DNA from: Marinobacterium_D sp050908845 | Lineage (GTDB): Bacteria; Pseudomonadota; Gammaproteobacteria; Pseudomonadales; Balneatricaceae | Assembly (NCBI RefSeq): GCF_050908845.1 | Contig: NZ_CP194171.1 | Span: 2,046,001-2,110,000 of the forward strand | Reading direction: 5' to 3' | Length of the DNA: 64,000 bases | Shown: positions 25,171 to 33,844 of the stretch, piece after piece | Layout of the letters: each line of letters opens with the position of its first letter | How positions within the stretch are numbered: position 1 is the first letter of the stretch | Translations under genes and position numbers: made by a program | Notes under the pieces: generated by a model | What the model was told of the DNA's origin: nothing | What the model saw: the letters and a program-made list of their open reading frames with translations, nothing else | Database searches by the model: none

Positions 25171-26055
25171 ATGTTAGAAGCGTTCCTCGTTCCGATCCTG
25201 CCTGTTCTGTTTATTGCCCTGCTGGGCGCCTTGCTCAGCCGCACCACCACCTGGCTGGATAATCCTGCCCTGGGGCAGATGGTCACCAATATCGGACTGC
25301 CGGCGCTGCTGATCCATTCGTTGCTTAATATGCAGATGGATCTTTCCGGCATGGGGCTGTTGATTCTTGCCATGGCGTCGACGCTGGTGCTCTCGGCGGT
25401 TGTGACCCTGGTGGTGCTCAGACTGTGCGGTCAGCCGATCAGGCGCTACCTCTCTGTACTGGTTAATCCGAATACCGGCAACCTGGGGATTCCGGTGGTC
25501 TTTGCCCTGTTTGGTGAGCAGGCTCTGGCGATTGCGGTGGTGGTGTCGTCGGTGGTGACCATCAGTCACTTTACGCTGGGCGTATCGGTGATGTCCGGCA
25601 GTTTTGCGCCGCGGCAGTTGCTGCGCAATGCGCCTGCACTGGCGCTGTTGGTGGCCGCTCTGTTGCTGGGGCTGGATCTGCAGCCGCCGGGATTCGTGAT
25701 GAAAACCCTGGATATGGTGGGCGGTATCACGCTGCCGATCATGTTGATGATGCTGGGACGTTCCCTGGCAGATCTGAAGTTCGGGCGCTCAACAGAGTGG
25801 ACGCCGCTACTGTTGATGGCAGTCTACCGGCCCCTGGTCGGTCTCGCGGCTGCTGCGACCGTGGTCTGGGTGCTGGGTATGGATGAGCTGGAGGCCAGGG
25901 TGCTGATGGTCCAGGCTGCGATGCCGGTGGCGGTTATCAGCTATGTACTGACGCTGAGGTATGAGGGGCCGACGGACAGGGTCGCCGGCCTGATACTGCT
26001 GTCGATCCCGACCTCCTTTGCTGTGGTTGGGATCCTGGCGCATTTCTGGTTATAG
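25171..26055 (+). CDS. AEC-family (auxin efflux carrier-like) transporter
   Basis: 294-residue inner-membrane carrier of the AEC family (as in malate or auxin efflux permeases) with about ten hydrophobic segments. Start at 25171 is chosen because MLEAFLVPILPVLFIALLGALL is a typical AEC first helix; an open frame extends to 25099 but adds an atypical Arg/Cys-rich leader. The mid-protein LVNPNTGNLGIPVVFALFGEQAL is the family's conserved helix break. The last segment (MPVAVISYVLTLRYEGPTDRVAGLILLSIPTSF) also fits. Substrate unknown. It lies 211 bases downstream of the nifX-like gene and is probably separate. Confidence 0.85.
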   Translation: MLEAFLVPILPVLFIALLGALLSRTTTWLDNPALGQMVTNIGLPALLIHSLLNMQMDLSGMGLLILAMASTLVLSAVVTLVVLRLCGQPIRRYLSVLVNPNTGNLGIPVVFALFGEQALAIAVVVSSVVTISHFTLGVSVMSGSFAPRQLLRNAPALALLVAALLLGLDLQPPGFVMKTLDMVGGITLPIMLMMLGRSLADLKFGRSTEWTPLLLMAVYRPLVGLAAAATVVWVLGMDELEARVLMVQAAMPVAVISYVLTLRYEGPTDRVAGLILLSIPTSFAVVGILAHFWL

Positions 26056-26077
26056 GCGCCGAAGGTCTGGTTCCACT

Positions 26078-26632
26078 TTACTCGATGATAACCAGTTTAC
26101 GTTTGGCCTCGATCTCGTCGATCCGGGCCAGGGTTGCATCGATAAAGGCCTGACCTGCGGCGATGCGTGCCTCGTTTGCGTCCTGTCGGCTCAGGAACGC
26201 GCGGGTCATCAGCGATTTACGGCGGTCCAGCCAGGTGTTCTGCTCTTGCAGTTCATTGACGCGCGCATCCCTGGGCAGGAAGTCGAGCATATCCTGAAAC
26301 AGCACAAACAGACGTGCGTCATGCAGGTAGGCGATGCTGGACAGGGTCCGGCTGCGCTCGGCCGGTGAGGATTCTGTGCTGTACTGGGACTGCAGCTGTT
26401 CCAGCGGCTCATCCAGGTCCGGGAACCAATCCAGCTCCTCACTGAGACCCAGGGAGATCTTCTCGTTGCGGCTCATCGGCTCGGCTTTCGCTTGCGACTT
26501 CTGTACAGCCGCCGGTTCCGGCTCGGCGGCTTGCTGGCCGATGAACGGCATGGACGACATCGACTCGCAGCCGGTCAGCAGCAGCGCGGCAACAGCGAGG
26601 GTAAGGCCACGGGTCGGGGTAAAAACACGCAT
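26078..26632 (-). CDS. Hypothetical lipoprotein
   Basis: 184-residue protein with a lipobox (LLTGC; Cys22), so it is predicted to be anchored in the membrane after lipidation. The residue after Cys is Glu, not Asp, which suggests sorting to the outer membrane. A Pro/Ala/Glu-rich linker (about 33-50) precedes an alpha-helical domain with ERSRTLSSIAYLHDARLFVLFQ and a C-terminal helix (AGQAFIDATLARIDEIEAKRK). Family not recognised. It converges with the AEC transporter gene and diverges from purEK. Confidence 0.75.
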   Translation of the reverse strand: MRVFTPTRGLTLAVAALLLTGCESMSSMPFIGQQAAEPEPAAVQKSQAKAEPMSRNEKISLGLSEELDWFPDLDEPLEQLQSQYSTESSPAERSRTLSSIAYLHDARLFVLFQDMLDFLPRDARVNELQEQNTWLDRRKSLMTRAFLSRQDANEARIAAGQAFIDATLARIDEIEAKRKLVIIE

Positions 26633-26966
26633 TCCAGAGGTCCCTGTAATAATGGATGTGCGGCCATTCTAACCGAGGCCCGCCCCGGAGGCATCCCGTA
26701 CCCTGAAAGAGAGGGGGCATTGCTATCTTACCCGTGGTCAATGCCCTGGGGACGGCAGCGCTTGGCTAGTCCCGGTAAGCGCTTTGGCCTGATTGCGACG
26801 AAAACAGTGACAAATCAGACCAAGCCTCCTTATTAAGGCTCGGGCTTGCTATAATCCCCCGCCTTCAATGGCAAGCGTCTTCCGAAAACCCGAACGCTTG
26901 TCTCTTTTCGAGCGCAGCGCAGGCCAAAGGCCCGACTGCCGAACAGTGTTGTGACAGGAGACACAG
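26633..26966. other. Intergenic region between the lipoprotein gene and purE
   Basis: 334 bases. It holds the purEK promoter at 26847-26855 and a transcribed leader of about 100 bases with a hairpin (CAAGCGT 26872-26878 with ACGCTTG 26894-26900). No gene is supported. Confidence 0.5.
26847..26855 (+). promoter_or_regulatory. Extended -10 promoter of purEK
   Basis: TGCTATAAT is a perfect -10 (26850-26855) with a TGn extension, about 110 bases before purE. There is no good -35 at 17 bases, as is common for extended -10 promoters. Confidence 0.6.
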
Positions 26967-27455
26967 ATGGGTGCAAAAGTTGCGATCGTGATGGGATCGC
27001 GCTCGGACTGGCCGACAATGGAGGAGGCCGCCGGAATCCTCGAGACTCTGGGTGTGGCTTACCATACAGAAGTTGTTTCGGCTCACCGTACACCGGACAA
27101 GATGTTCGACTTCGCGGAGCATGCTGCCGAGAATGGTTTTAAGGTTATCATCGCCGGTGCCGGTGGTGCGGCGCACCTGCCGGGCATGATCGCTGCCAAA
27201 ACCCTGCTGCCGGTACTGGGTGTGCCGGTTCAGAGCAAGGCGCTGAGCGGTAAGGACAGCCTGCTGTCCATCGTACAGATGCCGCGTGGTATCCCGGTGG
27301 GTACACTGGCGATCGGCGGTGCCGGCGCGTTCAATGCGGGCCTGATGGCGGCCCAGATGCTGGCTGTTGAGGATAGCGAACTGGCCGAGCGAATCGGGAA
27401 CTGGCGTCAGGCCCAGACCCAGGCTGTGCTCGATAATCCCGATCCCCGTGACTAA
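26967..27455 (+). CDS. purE: N5-carboxyaminoimidazole ribonucleotide mutase
   Basis: Class I PurE, which moves the carboxyl group of N5-CAIR to make CAIR in purine synthesis; 162 residues. MGSRSDWPTMEEA holds the phosphate/substrate-binding Ser and Asp, SAHRTPDKMFDFAEHA the catalytic His, and GAGGAAHLPGM and PRGIPVGTLAIGGAGAFNA complete the active site. It works with PurK, encoded 15 bases downstream. Confidence 0.97.
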   Translation: MGAKVAIVMGSRSDWPTMEEAAGILETLGVAYHTEVVSAHRTPDKMFDFAEHAAENGFKVIIAGAGGAAHLPGMIAAKTLLPVLGVPVQSKALSGKDSLLSIVQMPRGIPVGTLAIGGAGAFNAGLMAAQMLAVEDSELAERIGNWRQAQTQAVLDNPDPRD

Positions 27456-27470
27456 TAGATTGCAGGTTGA

Positions 27471-28535
27471 ATGATGTTGCCAAGAATTGTCGTGGCCGGT
27501 AACGGTCAGCTGGGTCAGATGCTGCAGCAGGCCGGTGCGCCGATGCAGTTGCAGGTGATGCCGGTTGAGCCCAACCAGGATATCGAGGTTGCCCTGCATG
27601 CGGATGACGTGATCACCGTTGAGGTCGAACACTGGCCCGACACGGTCACCGGTCTGCAGCTGAAGAATCACCCTAACTTCCGCAACGCTCAAGCGCTGCA
27701 TGCGGTAATCGATCGCAAGCGCCAGAAGAGCCTGCTCGATCAGCTGCAGGTGCCGACTGCGCCCTGGGTTGATCTGGACAGCGAAGCCGGTCTGACCGAG
27801 AAGCTGGAAAGTCTGGGTGAACGTGCGGTCGTCAAGCGTCGTCGCGGCGGTTACGACGGTCGTGGCCAGTGGCGCTGGCAGCGCGGTGGCGAGGTTGAAG
27901 CCGAGTGGGCTGAAACCTGTATCGCCGAGGCGATGATCCCGTTCAGTCATGAGGTTTCACTGGTCGGTGCCCGCAATGCCAAGGGCGAGAAGGTGTTCTA
28001 TCCGCTGACCCGCAACTGGCACGAGAACGGTATTCTGCGCGCCAGCGTCGCCGGTCTGCCGGTGCCGGAGATCCAGCAGCAACACGCAGAAGAGTGGTTG
28101 GGCCGGATCATGGACGACCAGGACTACATCGGTGTCATGGCGATGGAGTGCTTCGTGGTTGACGGTGATCTGCTGGTCAACGAGCTGGCTCCCCGTGTTC
28201 ACAACTCGGGCCACTGGACCCAGGAAGGCGCGACCATCAGCCAGTTCGAGCTGCACCTGCGGGCGCTGGCGGAGCTGCCCCTGATTACGCCGGAGATCAA
28301 GGGCGTCTCAGTGATGTACAACCTGCTGGGCCGCACCTGGAAGCCGGAATGGCTGGGTGTCGACGGTGTGCATGTGCACTGGTACGGCAAATCCCTGCGT
28401 CCGGGACGCAAGGTGGGCCATGTGAATATCAATCGTCCGACCCTGGCTCAGCTAGAAGAGAGCCTTAAGGCTCTGAAAGCGCTGGTCGACGATGAAGACC
28501 GGATCGCGTTCGACTGGAGTCTCGAACAGCTCTGA
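27471..28535 (+). CDS. purK: N5-carboxyaminoimidazole ribonucleotide synthase
   Basis: ATP-grasp ligase that carboxylates AIR to N5-CAIR using bicarbonate; 354 residues. An N-terminal dinucleotide-like fold starts with VVAGNGQLGQML; ATP-grasp motifs include VKRRRGGYDGRGQW, EVSLVGARN and NELAPRVHNSGHWT. Two adjacent ATGs (27471, 27474) could start it. It forms purEK with the preceding gene. Confidence 0.96.
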   Translation: MMLPRIVVAGNGQLGQMLQQAGAPMQLQVMPVEPNQDIEVALHADDVITVEVEHWPDTVTGLQLKNHPNFRNAQALHAVIDRKRQKSLLDQLQVPTAPWVDLDSEAGLTEKLESLGERAVVKRRRGGYDGRGQWRWQRGGEVEAEWAETCIAEAMIPFSHEVSLVGARNAKGEKVFYPLTRNWHENGILRASVAGLPVPEIQQQHAEEWLGRIMDDQDYIGVMAMECFVVDGDLLVNELAPRVHNSGHWTQEGATISQFELHLRALAELPLITPEIKGVSVMYNLLGRTWKPEWLGVDGVHVHWYGKSLRPGRKVGHVNINRPTLAQLEESLKALKALVDDEDRIAFDWSLEQL

Positions 28536-28546
28536 TCGAGCCTTAT

Positions 28547-28577
28547 CTGCCCGCTGGAGGTTTTTTCCGGCGGGCAG
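28547..28577 (+). terminator. Hairpin after purK
   Basis: CTGCCCGC (28547-28554) pairs with GCGGGCAG (28570-28577). The six T lie in the loop rather than after the stem, so termination is plausible but not certain. Confidence 0.5.
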
Positions 28578-28583
28578 GTTTGC

Positions 28584-28589
28584 TATGAT
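28584..28589 (+). promoter_or_regulatory. -10 element upstream of the riboswitch
   Basis: TGCTATGAT (TATGAT at 28584-28589 with a TGn extension) places the transcription start near 28596, where the riboswitch-like leader begins. Confidence 0.5.
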
Positions 28590-28594
28590 GGCCT

Positions 28595-28725
28595 ACGCTC
28601 TTGGGGGAGTAGTCTGTTTTCCGGTTCCCAGCCGGATAGCGTCATTGTCAACATAATTGAGCCTCAATGCTCATGGCAATGACAACCGCAATCCGCGGTT
28701 TGACGAGACCTGAGACACTGCATGC
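28595..28725 (+). ncRNA. yybP-ykoY-type manganese riboswitch
   Basis: The leader of the GDT1/UPF0016 gene carries both conserved yybP-ykoY loops: CTTGGGGGAGTAG at 28600-28612 and GACGAGACCTGAGAC at 28702-28716. Between them GTCATTG (28641-28647) pairs with CAATGAC (28677-28683), matching the variable stem seen in the E. coli mntP leader. This class binds Mn2+ and turns on exporters when manganese is high. No clear downstream terminator was recognised, so control may be at translation. Confidence 0.8.
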
Positions 28726-28785
28726 TGCTCCAGGCGGGCCGGCGTGTTGGTGTCTTATGGTTTATGCCCGCCCGGAAGTCTATCA

Positions 28786-29349
28786 ATGGAAGCTTTTCTC
28801 TCATCTACTCTTGCGGTGGCTATCGCCGAAATCGGTGATAAAACCCAGCTGCTTACTCTCTTTCTCGTTGCCCGTTTTCCGGCGCAGCGTATGGCCATCA
28901 TTTTTGGCATTCTGATCGCAACCCTGGTTAACCATGGTGTTTCCGCCTGGTTTGGTGCCTGGCTGGTGGAATGGATTCCGGAAAACTGGGTTCCCTGGAT
29001 TATCGGCCTGAGCTTTATCGCGGTGGGGCTCTGGGTATTGGTGCCGGACAAGGATGACGAGGAGGAGAGCGGTTCGCTGAAATACGGCGCCTTTATCGCC
29101 ACCTGTATTCTGTTCTTTATTGCCGAAATCGGTGATAAAACCCAGATCGCCACCGTGATTCTTGCCGCCCGTTATGAAGATGCGCTGCTGGCCGTCGTTG
29201 CTGGTACGACCCTGGGTATGCTGCTGGCCAATGTGCCGGTGGCCTGGTTTGGTGGCTGGCTGATGCAGAAAATTCCGCTGCACTGGGTGCGCTGGAGTGC
29301 CTGTGGTCTGTTTGTGCTGCTCGGTGCACTGTCATTGACGCAGGTATAA
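28786..29349 (+). CDS. GDT1/UPF0016-family manganese exporter
   Basis: 187-residue membrane protein with six hydrophobic segments arranged as two homologous halves. Each half has the family signature E-x-G-D-K-T: AEIGDKTQLLTLFL near residue 14 and AEIGDKTQIATVIL near 115. The acidic linker DKDDEEESGS joins the halves. Bacterial members such as Vibrio MneA export Mn2+, and the manganese riboswitch upstream supports this substrate. Start at 28786 gives the standard short N terminus (MEAFLSSTLAVAIAEIGDK); an upstream ATG at 28744 lies closer to the riboswitch and gives an atypical leader. Confidence 0.9.
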   Translation: MEAFLSSTLAVAIAEIGDKTQLLTLFLVARFPAQRMAIIFGILIATLVNHGVSAWFGAWLVEWIPENWVPWIIGLSFIAVGLWVLVPDKDDEEESGSLKYGAFIATCILFFIAEIGDKTQIATVILAARYEDALLAVVAGTTLGMLLANVPVAWFGGWLMQKIPLHWVRWSACGLFVLLGALSLTQV

Positions 29350-29441
29350 AAGGGTTTGATACAGGTTGGATGAACTTTGTTGATTTCGATGACTCTATGA
29401 AAACTATATGACCTGATCGGCTCTTTGGGAGGAGGTCCGTC

Positions 29442-29726
29442 TTGAAGGCTCTGGTTTCATTTGTTGTGCTTGCTTTCTCTCTGCTCGCAGGAGTGGAAGA
29501 GCGTTCGGCTAATGCCGCCGTAAGCCAACAGCTGGCCATCTGTGATGCCTCCTCTGCCCCCGCCGATCTGGGAATGTCTCCCGTCAGTGACGAGGCCGTC
29601 TGCCCTGCAGCGGTTTCGTCACTGCTTCCCGTGCTTGCTTATACGCCGACACTGCTGCCCAGCCAGCCTGGTGCAACTCGTGTTGAGCACGCCCGCCATA
29701 TCCGCGCGCCACCCGCATTGCTCTGA
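29442..29726 (+). CDS. Small exported hypothetical protein (TTG start)
   Basis: 94-residue open frame starting with TTG at 29442, five bases after a very strong ribosome site (GGAGGAGGT). The N terminus looks like a signal peptide (MKALVSFVVLAFSLLAG, with an ANA-like cleavage site near 25). The mature part is Ala/Pro/Ser-rich with two Cys and ends HIRAPPALL. No family recognised. The ribosome site and signal peptide argue for a real gene, but the short length leaves doubt. Confidence 0.5.
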   Translation: MKALVSFVVLAFSLLAGVEERSANAAVSQQLAICDASSAPADLGMSPVSDEAVCPAAVSSLLPVLAYTPTLLPSQPGATRVEHARHIRAPPALL

Positions 29727-29802
29727 CTTCGATTTAGCCTTTTACACGTTATCAACGTCCTGCCGGTGGGAGGGTATTTCTGCGCCGGTCTAGGGAGGTC
29801 AG

Positions 29803-30123
29803 ATGATTACTGCAGTGAATTTTCGTCACGGAATCGATAATCCGGCCGCGATGCAGCGCATCCAGCGGAGGCTCGAACGAATCGCATCAAAAACCATCCA
29901 GGCGCGTCGCATAGAGGTGGTGCTCGACAGGATCGCTTACGACGGTAACCCCGGCTGTAACTATGAATGTCATATCTCCTTTCGCGGCAAGGAAAAGCAA
30001 CGCCTGGATATAAGGGCCGACAAACGGCAGCCGGATATGGCGATAGATGATGCCTTCGACCGCCTCAACATGGCGCTCAGTGGCAGTTTGAACCGTCGCA
30101 GCCGCAAGCGTCGCGCGGGCTGA
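29803..30123 (+). CDS. HPF/RaiA-like ribosome-associated protein
   Basis: 106-residue protein with the sequence pattern of the S30AE (hibernation-promoting factor) family: a beta-alpha-beta-beta-beta-alpha arrangement ending in LDIRADKRQPDMAIDDAFDRLNMAL followed by a basic tail (NRRSRKRRAG). Members bind the ribosome decoding centre in stationary phase. The start is supported by GGGAGG. It lies 62 bases upstream of the DegQ-type protease gene and may be cotranscribed, suggesting a stress-related unit. Similarity is moderate, so the family call is probable rather than certain. Confidence 0.7.
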   Translation: MITAVNFRHGIDNPAAMQRIQRRLERIASKTIQARRIEVVLDRIAYDGNPGCNYECHISFRGKEKQRLDIRADKRQPDMAIDDAFDRLNMALSGSLNRRSRKRRAG

Positions 30124-30185
30124 CTTGAATCGCTTTTGTGCTGCCCTTATCTGAAAGGGTGGGATAGGAAGCTAAGGAATCTGTT

Positions 30186-31541
30186 ATGAAAAAAAGAGTG
30201 TGGTTAGGTGTGTTGGCACTGTTCTCGGTGCTTTCACTGAATGCGAACGCGGCTCTGCCGATCAGTGATTCGCAGGGCAACCAGTTGCCATCGCTGTCGC
30301 CGATGCTGAAGGAGGTCAACCCGGCGGTGGTTAATATTGCGACCTTCTCCACCCAGAAGGTGTACAACCCGTTGCTGAACGACCCCTTCTTCCGTCGCTT
30401 CTTCAATGTGCCGGAAGAGCAGGCCCGGCCTCAGCAGCAGCGCCGTCAGGCCAGCGCCGGCTCTGGCGTTATTGTCGATGCGGGTGAGGGGACTATCGTC
30501 ACCAATTACCATGTCATCAAGGGCGCGGATGAGATCGAGGTCTCCCTGGTGGATGGGCGTAACTTCGATGCGAAACTGGTGGGTGCCGACCCGGAAGTGG
30601 ATATCGCGGTGCTGCATATCGAAGCCGACGAGCTTAGCGATCTGCCGATCAGCAACTCTGACAAGCTGAATGTGGGCGATTTCGTTGTCGCCATCGGTAA
30701 CCCCTTCGGACTTGGTCAGACGATAACCACCGGCGTGGTAAGCGCGCTGGGGCGCACCGGGCTTGGGATCGAAGGTTATGAAAACTTCATCCAGACCGAT
30801 GCCTCGATCAACCCGGGTAACTCTGGTGGTGCGCTGGTTAACCTGAACGGTGAGCTGGTGGGGATCAACACCGCGATCATTGCGCCGGGCGGCGGTAACG
30901 TCGGTATAGGTTTCGCGATACCTGCCAATATGATGCGTCGGGTGGCTGACCAGATTCTCGATCACGGTGAGGTCACGCGGGGTCAGATCGGCGTGGCGAT
31001 CCAGGATATTACCCCGGAACTGCAGGAAGCCTTCGACCTGGCCAATGGCCAGAAAGGTGTGCTGGTAACCGACGTGCTGGAGGATTCCGAAGCGGAAAAA
31101 GCCGGTCTGAAGTCCGGTGACGTGATCCTGTCGGTTGATGGCAAAGAAACCCCAAATGCCGGTCAGCTGCGCCATCGTATCGCCTTCTCCGGAATCGGTA
31201 ACAGCGTCGAACTGGAAATTATCCGTGACGGCGATCCGATGACCCTGGATGTGAAAGTGGGTCGCTCCACCTCCCGTTCCGGCGATGTGCGTCTGCATAA
31301 GCTACTGAAGGGTATCGGAGTGGCTAATTCACCGGATGGCGAAGGTGTGGTGATCACCGATGTGGATCCCCAGTCACATGCTGCCGCTGCCGGTCTGCGC
31401 TCCGATGATGTGATCCTGAGCGTTAACCGTACCAAGGTAAGTACCGTTGAAGACCTTGACCAGGTGCTGTCGCGGGTCGATGACAAACTGCTTCTGCAGA
31501 TCCGCCGCGGGCGCGGTGTGTTCTACCTGGTGCTGAGATAA
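30186..31541 (+). CDS. Periplasmic serine protease DegQ/HtrA family
   Basis: 451-residue periplasmic protease/chaperone for misfolded envelope proteins. Signal peptide MKKRVWLGVLALFSVLSLNANA is followed by a trypsin-like domain with His109 (TNYHVIKGADE), Asp139 (DPEVDIAVLHIE) and Ser213 (NPGNSGGALVN). Two PDZ domains follow (about 255-345 and 360-450; GQIGVAIQDITPEL, GVVITDVDPQSHAAAAGL). The LA loop is short, which points to DegQ or MucD rather than DegP. Two hairpins, the second a strong terminator, follow. Confidence 0.93.
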   Translation: MKKRVWLGVLALFSVLSLNANAALPISDSQGNQLPSLSPMLKEVNPAVVNIATFSTQKVYNPLLNDPFFRRFFNVPEEQARPQQQRRQASAGSGVIVDAGEGTIVTNYHVIKGADEIEVSLVDGRNFDAKLVGADPEVDIAVLHIEADELSDLPISNSDKLNVGDFVVAIGNPFGLGQTITTGVVSALGRTGLGIEGYENFIQTDASINPGNSGGALVNLNGELVGINTAIIAPGGGNVGIGFAIPANMMRRVADQILDHGEVTRGQIGVAIQDITPELQEAFDLANGQKGVLVTDVLEDSEAEKAGLKSGDVILSVDGKETPNAGQLRHRIAFSGIGNSVELEIIRDGDPMTLDVKVGRSTSRSGDVRLHKLLKGIGVANSPDGEGVVITDVDPQSHAAAAGLRSDDVILSVNRTKVSTVEDLDQVLSRVDDKLLLQIRRGRGVFYLVLR

Positions 31542-31560
31542 GAGCCGGAATCCGGCGTAT

Positions 31561-31581
31561 GGGCCGCCCAACGAGCGGCCC
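31561..31581. repeat. Hairpin after the DegQ-type protease gene
   Basis: GGGCCGC (31561-31567) pairs perfectly with GCGGCCC (31575-31581). It stands just before the main terminator and may stabilise the 3' end. Confidence 0.5.
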
Positions 31582-31588
31582 GATGATT

Positions 31589-31618
31589 AAGCCCCCGCTG
31601 AAAACAACGGGGGCTTTT
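31589..31618 (+). terminator. Rho-independent terminator after the DegQ-type gene
   Basis: AAGCCCCCG (31589-31597) pairs with CGGGGGCTT (31608-31616), ten-base loop, followed by TT; an A-rich flank makes it partly usable for the convergent pgi transcript too. Confidence 0.9.
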
Positions 31619-31686
31619 GTTTTGCGCTCAGGCGATTAGAGTCCCGGTAGCCAGTCCATACGTCTGTATAACGGACTACTGGGTTG

Positions 31687-33366
31687 TTATGGCTCTTTAT
31701 TCCCTGTCGTTGGTGCTGCTTCTAACTTGGCGCTCTTTTTTGCCTTCGCAGCAGAAGTTGGCTGCTGCGCGGTATTCTTGCTGTGCATATGCTCGCGCAC
31801 GATATCCATCAGTCCCTGGGTGGATGGGTCGTAGTCGGAGCTTTTCAGCTCGATATTGCGACTGATTTCGGTGGCCAGGCGCTTGCCGAGCTGCACACCC
31901 CACTGGTCGAAGGAGTTGATATTCCAGATGGCGCCCTGCACGAAAACCTTGTGTTCGTAGAGTGCGATTAGCGCCCCCAGGTTGCGCGGACTCAGACTTT
32001 CCAGCAGCAGAATGTTGCTGGGGCGGTTACCCGGACAGCTGGCGAAGTCGAGTATGCCGCTTTTCTGGTCGCCGTTCATAAAGGCGTTGGCCTGGGCCAG
32101 CATGTTGGTCAGCAGGGCAAAGTGATGCTCTTCGGTCTTCTCGTCCGGCGCCAGTGAGGCGATGAAATCGATCGGCACGAAACGGGTTCCCTGGTGTAGC
32201 AGCTGAAAGAAGGCGTGCTGGCCATTGGAGCCGGTCTGTCCCCAGACAATAGGACCTGTGGCGAAATCCACCGGGTGACCGTCGATGTCTACCGACTTGC
32301 CGTTACTCTCCATATCCAGCTGCTGCAGAAAGGACGGTAGCTGGTGCAGTGCTTGGTCGTAGGGGATGATCGCCTGAGTCTCGGCGCCGAGAAAATTGAT
32401 ATACCAGATGCCGATCAATGCCATCAGCACCGGCATATTCTGCTCCAGCGGTGCTTCGACAAAGTGGCGATCCATCTCATAGGCGCCTTCGAGCAATTCG
32501 ATAAAGCGGTCGTAACCGATGCTCAGTGCGATCGGCAGGCCGATGGTGGACCAGAGCGAGTAGCGCCCGCCTACCCAGGCCCAGAACTCGAAGATGTTTT
32601 CGCGGCTGATGCCAAACTTCATGGCCGCGTTCTGGTTGGTCGAGACCGCGACAAAGTGCTGGCTCATGTCGGTTTGTGCACTGGTTTTTTCATGGAACCA
32701 GCGGCGTGCGGTTTTGGCGTTGAGTAGGGTTTCCTGGGTGGAGAAGGTCTTGGTGGAGACGATAAACAGGGTGGTTTCCGGGTTCAGGTCGCTCAATACC
32801 TTTTTGATGTGCTGGCCGTCCACGTTGGAGATGAAGTGGAAGCTCAGCTCGGGATGTTTGTCGTTGAGCAGGGCACGGCACACCATGTTCGGACCCAGGT
32901 CAGACCCGCCGATGCCGATATTAACCACATGGCGAATGCGTTTGCCGCTAAAGCCTTTCCACTCGCCGCTACGTACCTTGTGGCTGAACGCTTCAAGCTT
33001 TTTCAGACCGGCGCGGATATCGGGCATCACATCCTTGCCGTTTACCACCACCGGCTCGTCGCCCCGGTTACGCAGTGCGGTATGCAAGACCGGGCGTTTC
33101 TCGGTGATGTTGATGATGTCTCCCGAGAACATCTGAGCCCGACGTTGACGCAGTGGCGAGTGCTCGGCCAGAGCGATCAGCGTCTTCAGTACCTCGTCAC
33201 TGACCTTGTTCTTGGAGTAGTCGAGAAACAACTCGCCCAGGCGCAGGCTCATCTTGTCGAATCGGTTGGGATCGCTGGTGAAGTAGTCGGCAATGCGGTC
33301 ATCCTGGGTTTTGTCTGCCAGGGTCTGGAGTTTCTTCCAGGTGACTGATGAGCTTAGCTGATACAT
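31687..33366 (-). CDS. pgi: Glucose-6-phosphate isomerase
   Basis: Interconverts glucose-6-phosphate and fructose-6-phosphate; 559 residues. Family signatures are present: VVNIGIGGSDLGPNMVCRAL, the phosphate-binding FIVSTKTFSTQETLLNA, and GGRYSLWSTIGLPIAL. The catalytic Glu lies in QLDMESNGKSVD; the His and Lys follow later in the fold. A Lys/Ala-rich tail of about 25 residues (SAAKAKKSAKLEAA) extends beyond the usual end. Transcribed divergently from glk, so the two glucose-entry genes share a 478-base region. Confidence 0.96.
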   Translation of the reverse strand: MYQLSSSVTWKKLQTLADKTQDDRIADYFTSDPNRFDKMSLRLGELFLDYSKNKVSDEVLKTLIALAEHSPLRQRRAQMFSGDIINITEKRPVLHTALRNRGDEPVVVNGKDVMPDIRAGLKKLEAFSHKVRSGEWKGFSGKRIRHVVNIGIGGSDLGPNMVCRALLNDKHPELSFHFISNVDGQHIKKVLSDLNPETTLFIVSTKTFSTQETLLNAKTARRWFHEKTSAQTDMSQHFVAVSTNQNAAMKFGISRENIFEFWAWVGGRYSLWSTIGLPIALSIGYDRFIELLEGAYEMDRHFVEAPLEQNMPVLMALIGIWYINFLGAETQAIIPYDQALHQLPSFLQQLDMESNGKSVDIDGHPVDFATGPIVWGQTGSNGQHAFFQLLHQGTRFVPIDFIASLAPDEKTEEHHFALLTNMLAQANAFMNGDQKSGILDFASCPGNRPSNILLLESLSPRNLGALIALYEHKVFVQGAIWNINSFDQWGVQLGKRLATEISRNIELKSSDYDPSTQGLMDIVREHMHSKNTAQQPTSAAKAKKSAKLEAAPTTGNKEP

Positions 33367-33844
33367 GCTTCGGTCTCTTATTGTTCGTTTAGAAGTGACG
33401 AGGCGCAGGTTCTTCAGGGTTATAGCCTTGGTGTACAGATGGAAGATGTCGCTCGGCTTCGTCGCTGATATCAGTTTTGGCGGGTGCTGCCGAAAGCGAG
33501 GCGGTCAGTTGCTTATGCCTTTCCACAGCTCCTCCAGTTCGGGATCGTCGAGGGCTAGACTAACATCGATGTAGTAAAAGAACATTGTTTGTTTGTTTAG
33601 GTTTGTAGAATTAGATTAAAATGTAAGTAATAAAAACAAATTTTAGGTTGGGCGATCGGATGTTACTGGCTTTCCGGCAGGTTTTCTTGAGGCGTACAGC
33701 GATCCCCGGCCGAATGGCTCTGCAGTAATAGGTATTCTGTATAACGTTAGGTAACTTCATTACCTGTAATCGCCGCCCCAGACCCGAGTCGCGCGGGTGC
33801 GGAGGTTGTTTTCTGCCGGCCGTGCTTTTAGTGAGGAGTTAACG
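33367..33844. other. Divergent pgi-glk regulatory region
   Basis: 478 bases with an AT-rich core (33585-33650) and a short TGTT tandem (three copies near 33586). Promoters for both genes must lie here. One palindrome stands out at 33749-33765. A HexR-like site was looked for; only degenerate matches exist. No gene is supported. Confidence 0.5.
33749..33765. promoter_or_regulatory. Palindromic candidate operator upstream of glk
   Basis: AGGTAACTTCATTACCT: six-base arms (AGGTAA and TTACCT) around CTTCA. It lies about 80 bases before glk. The cognate regulator is unknown. Confidence 0.4.
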
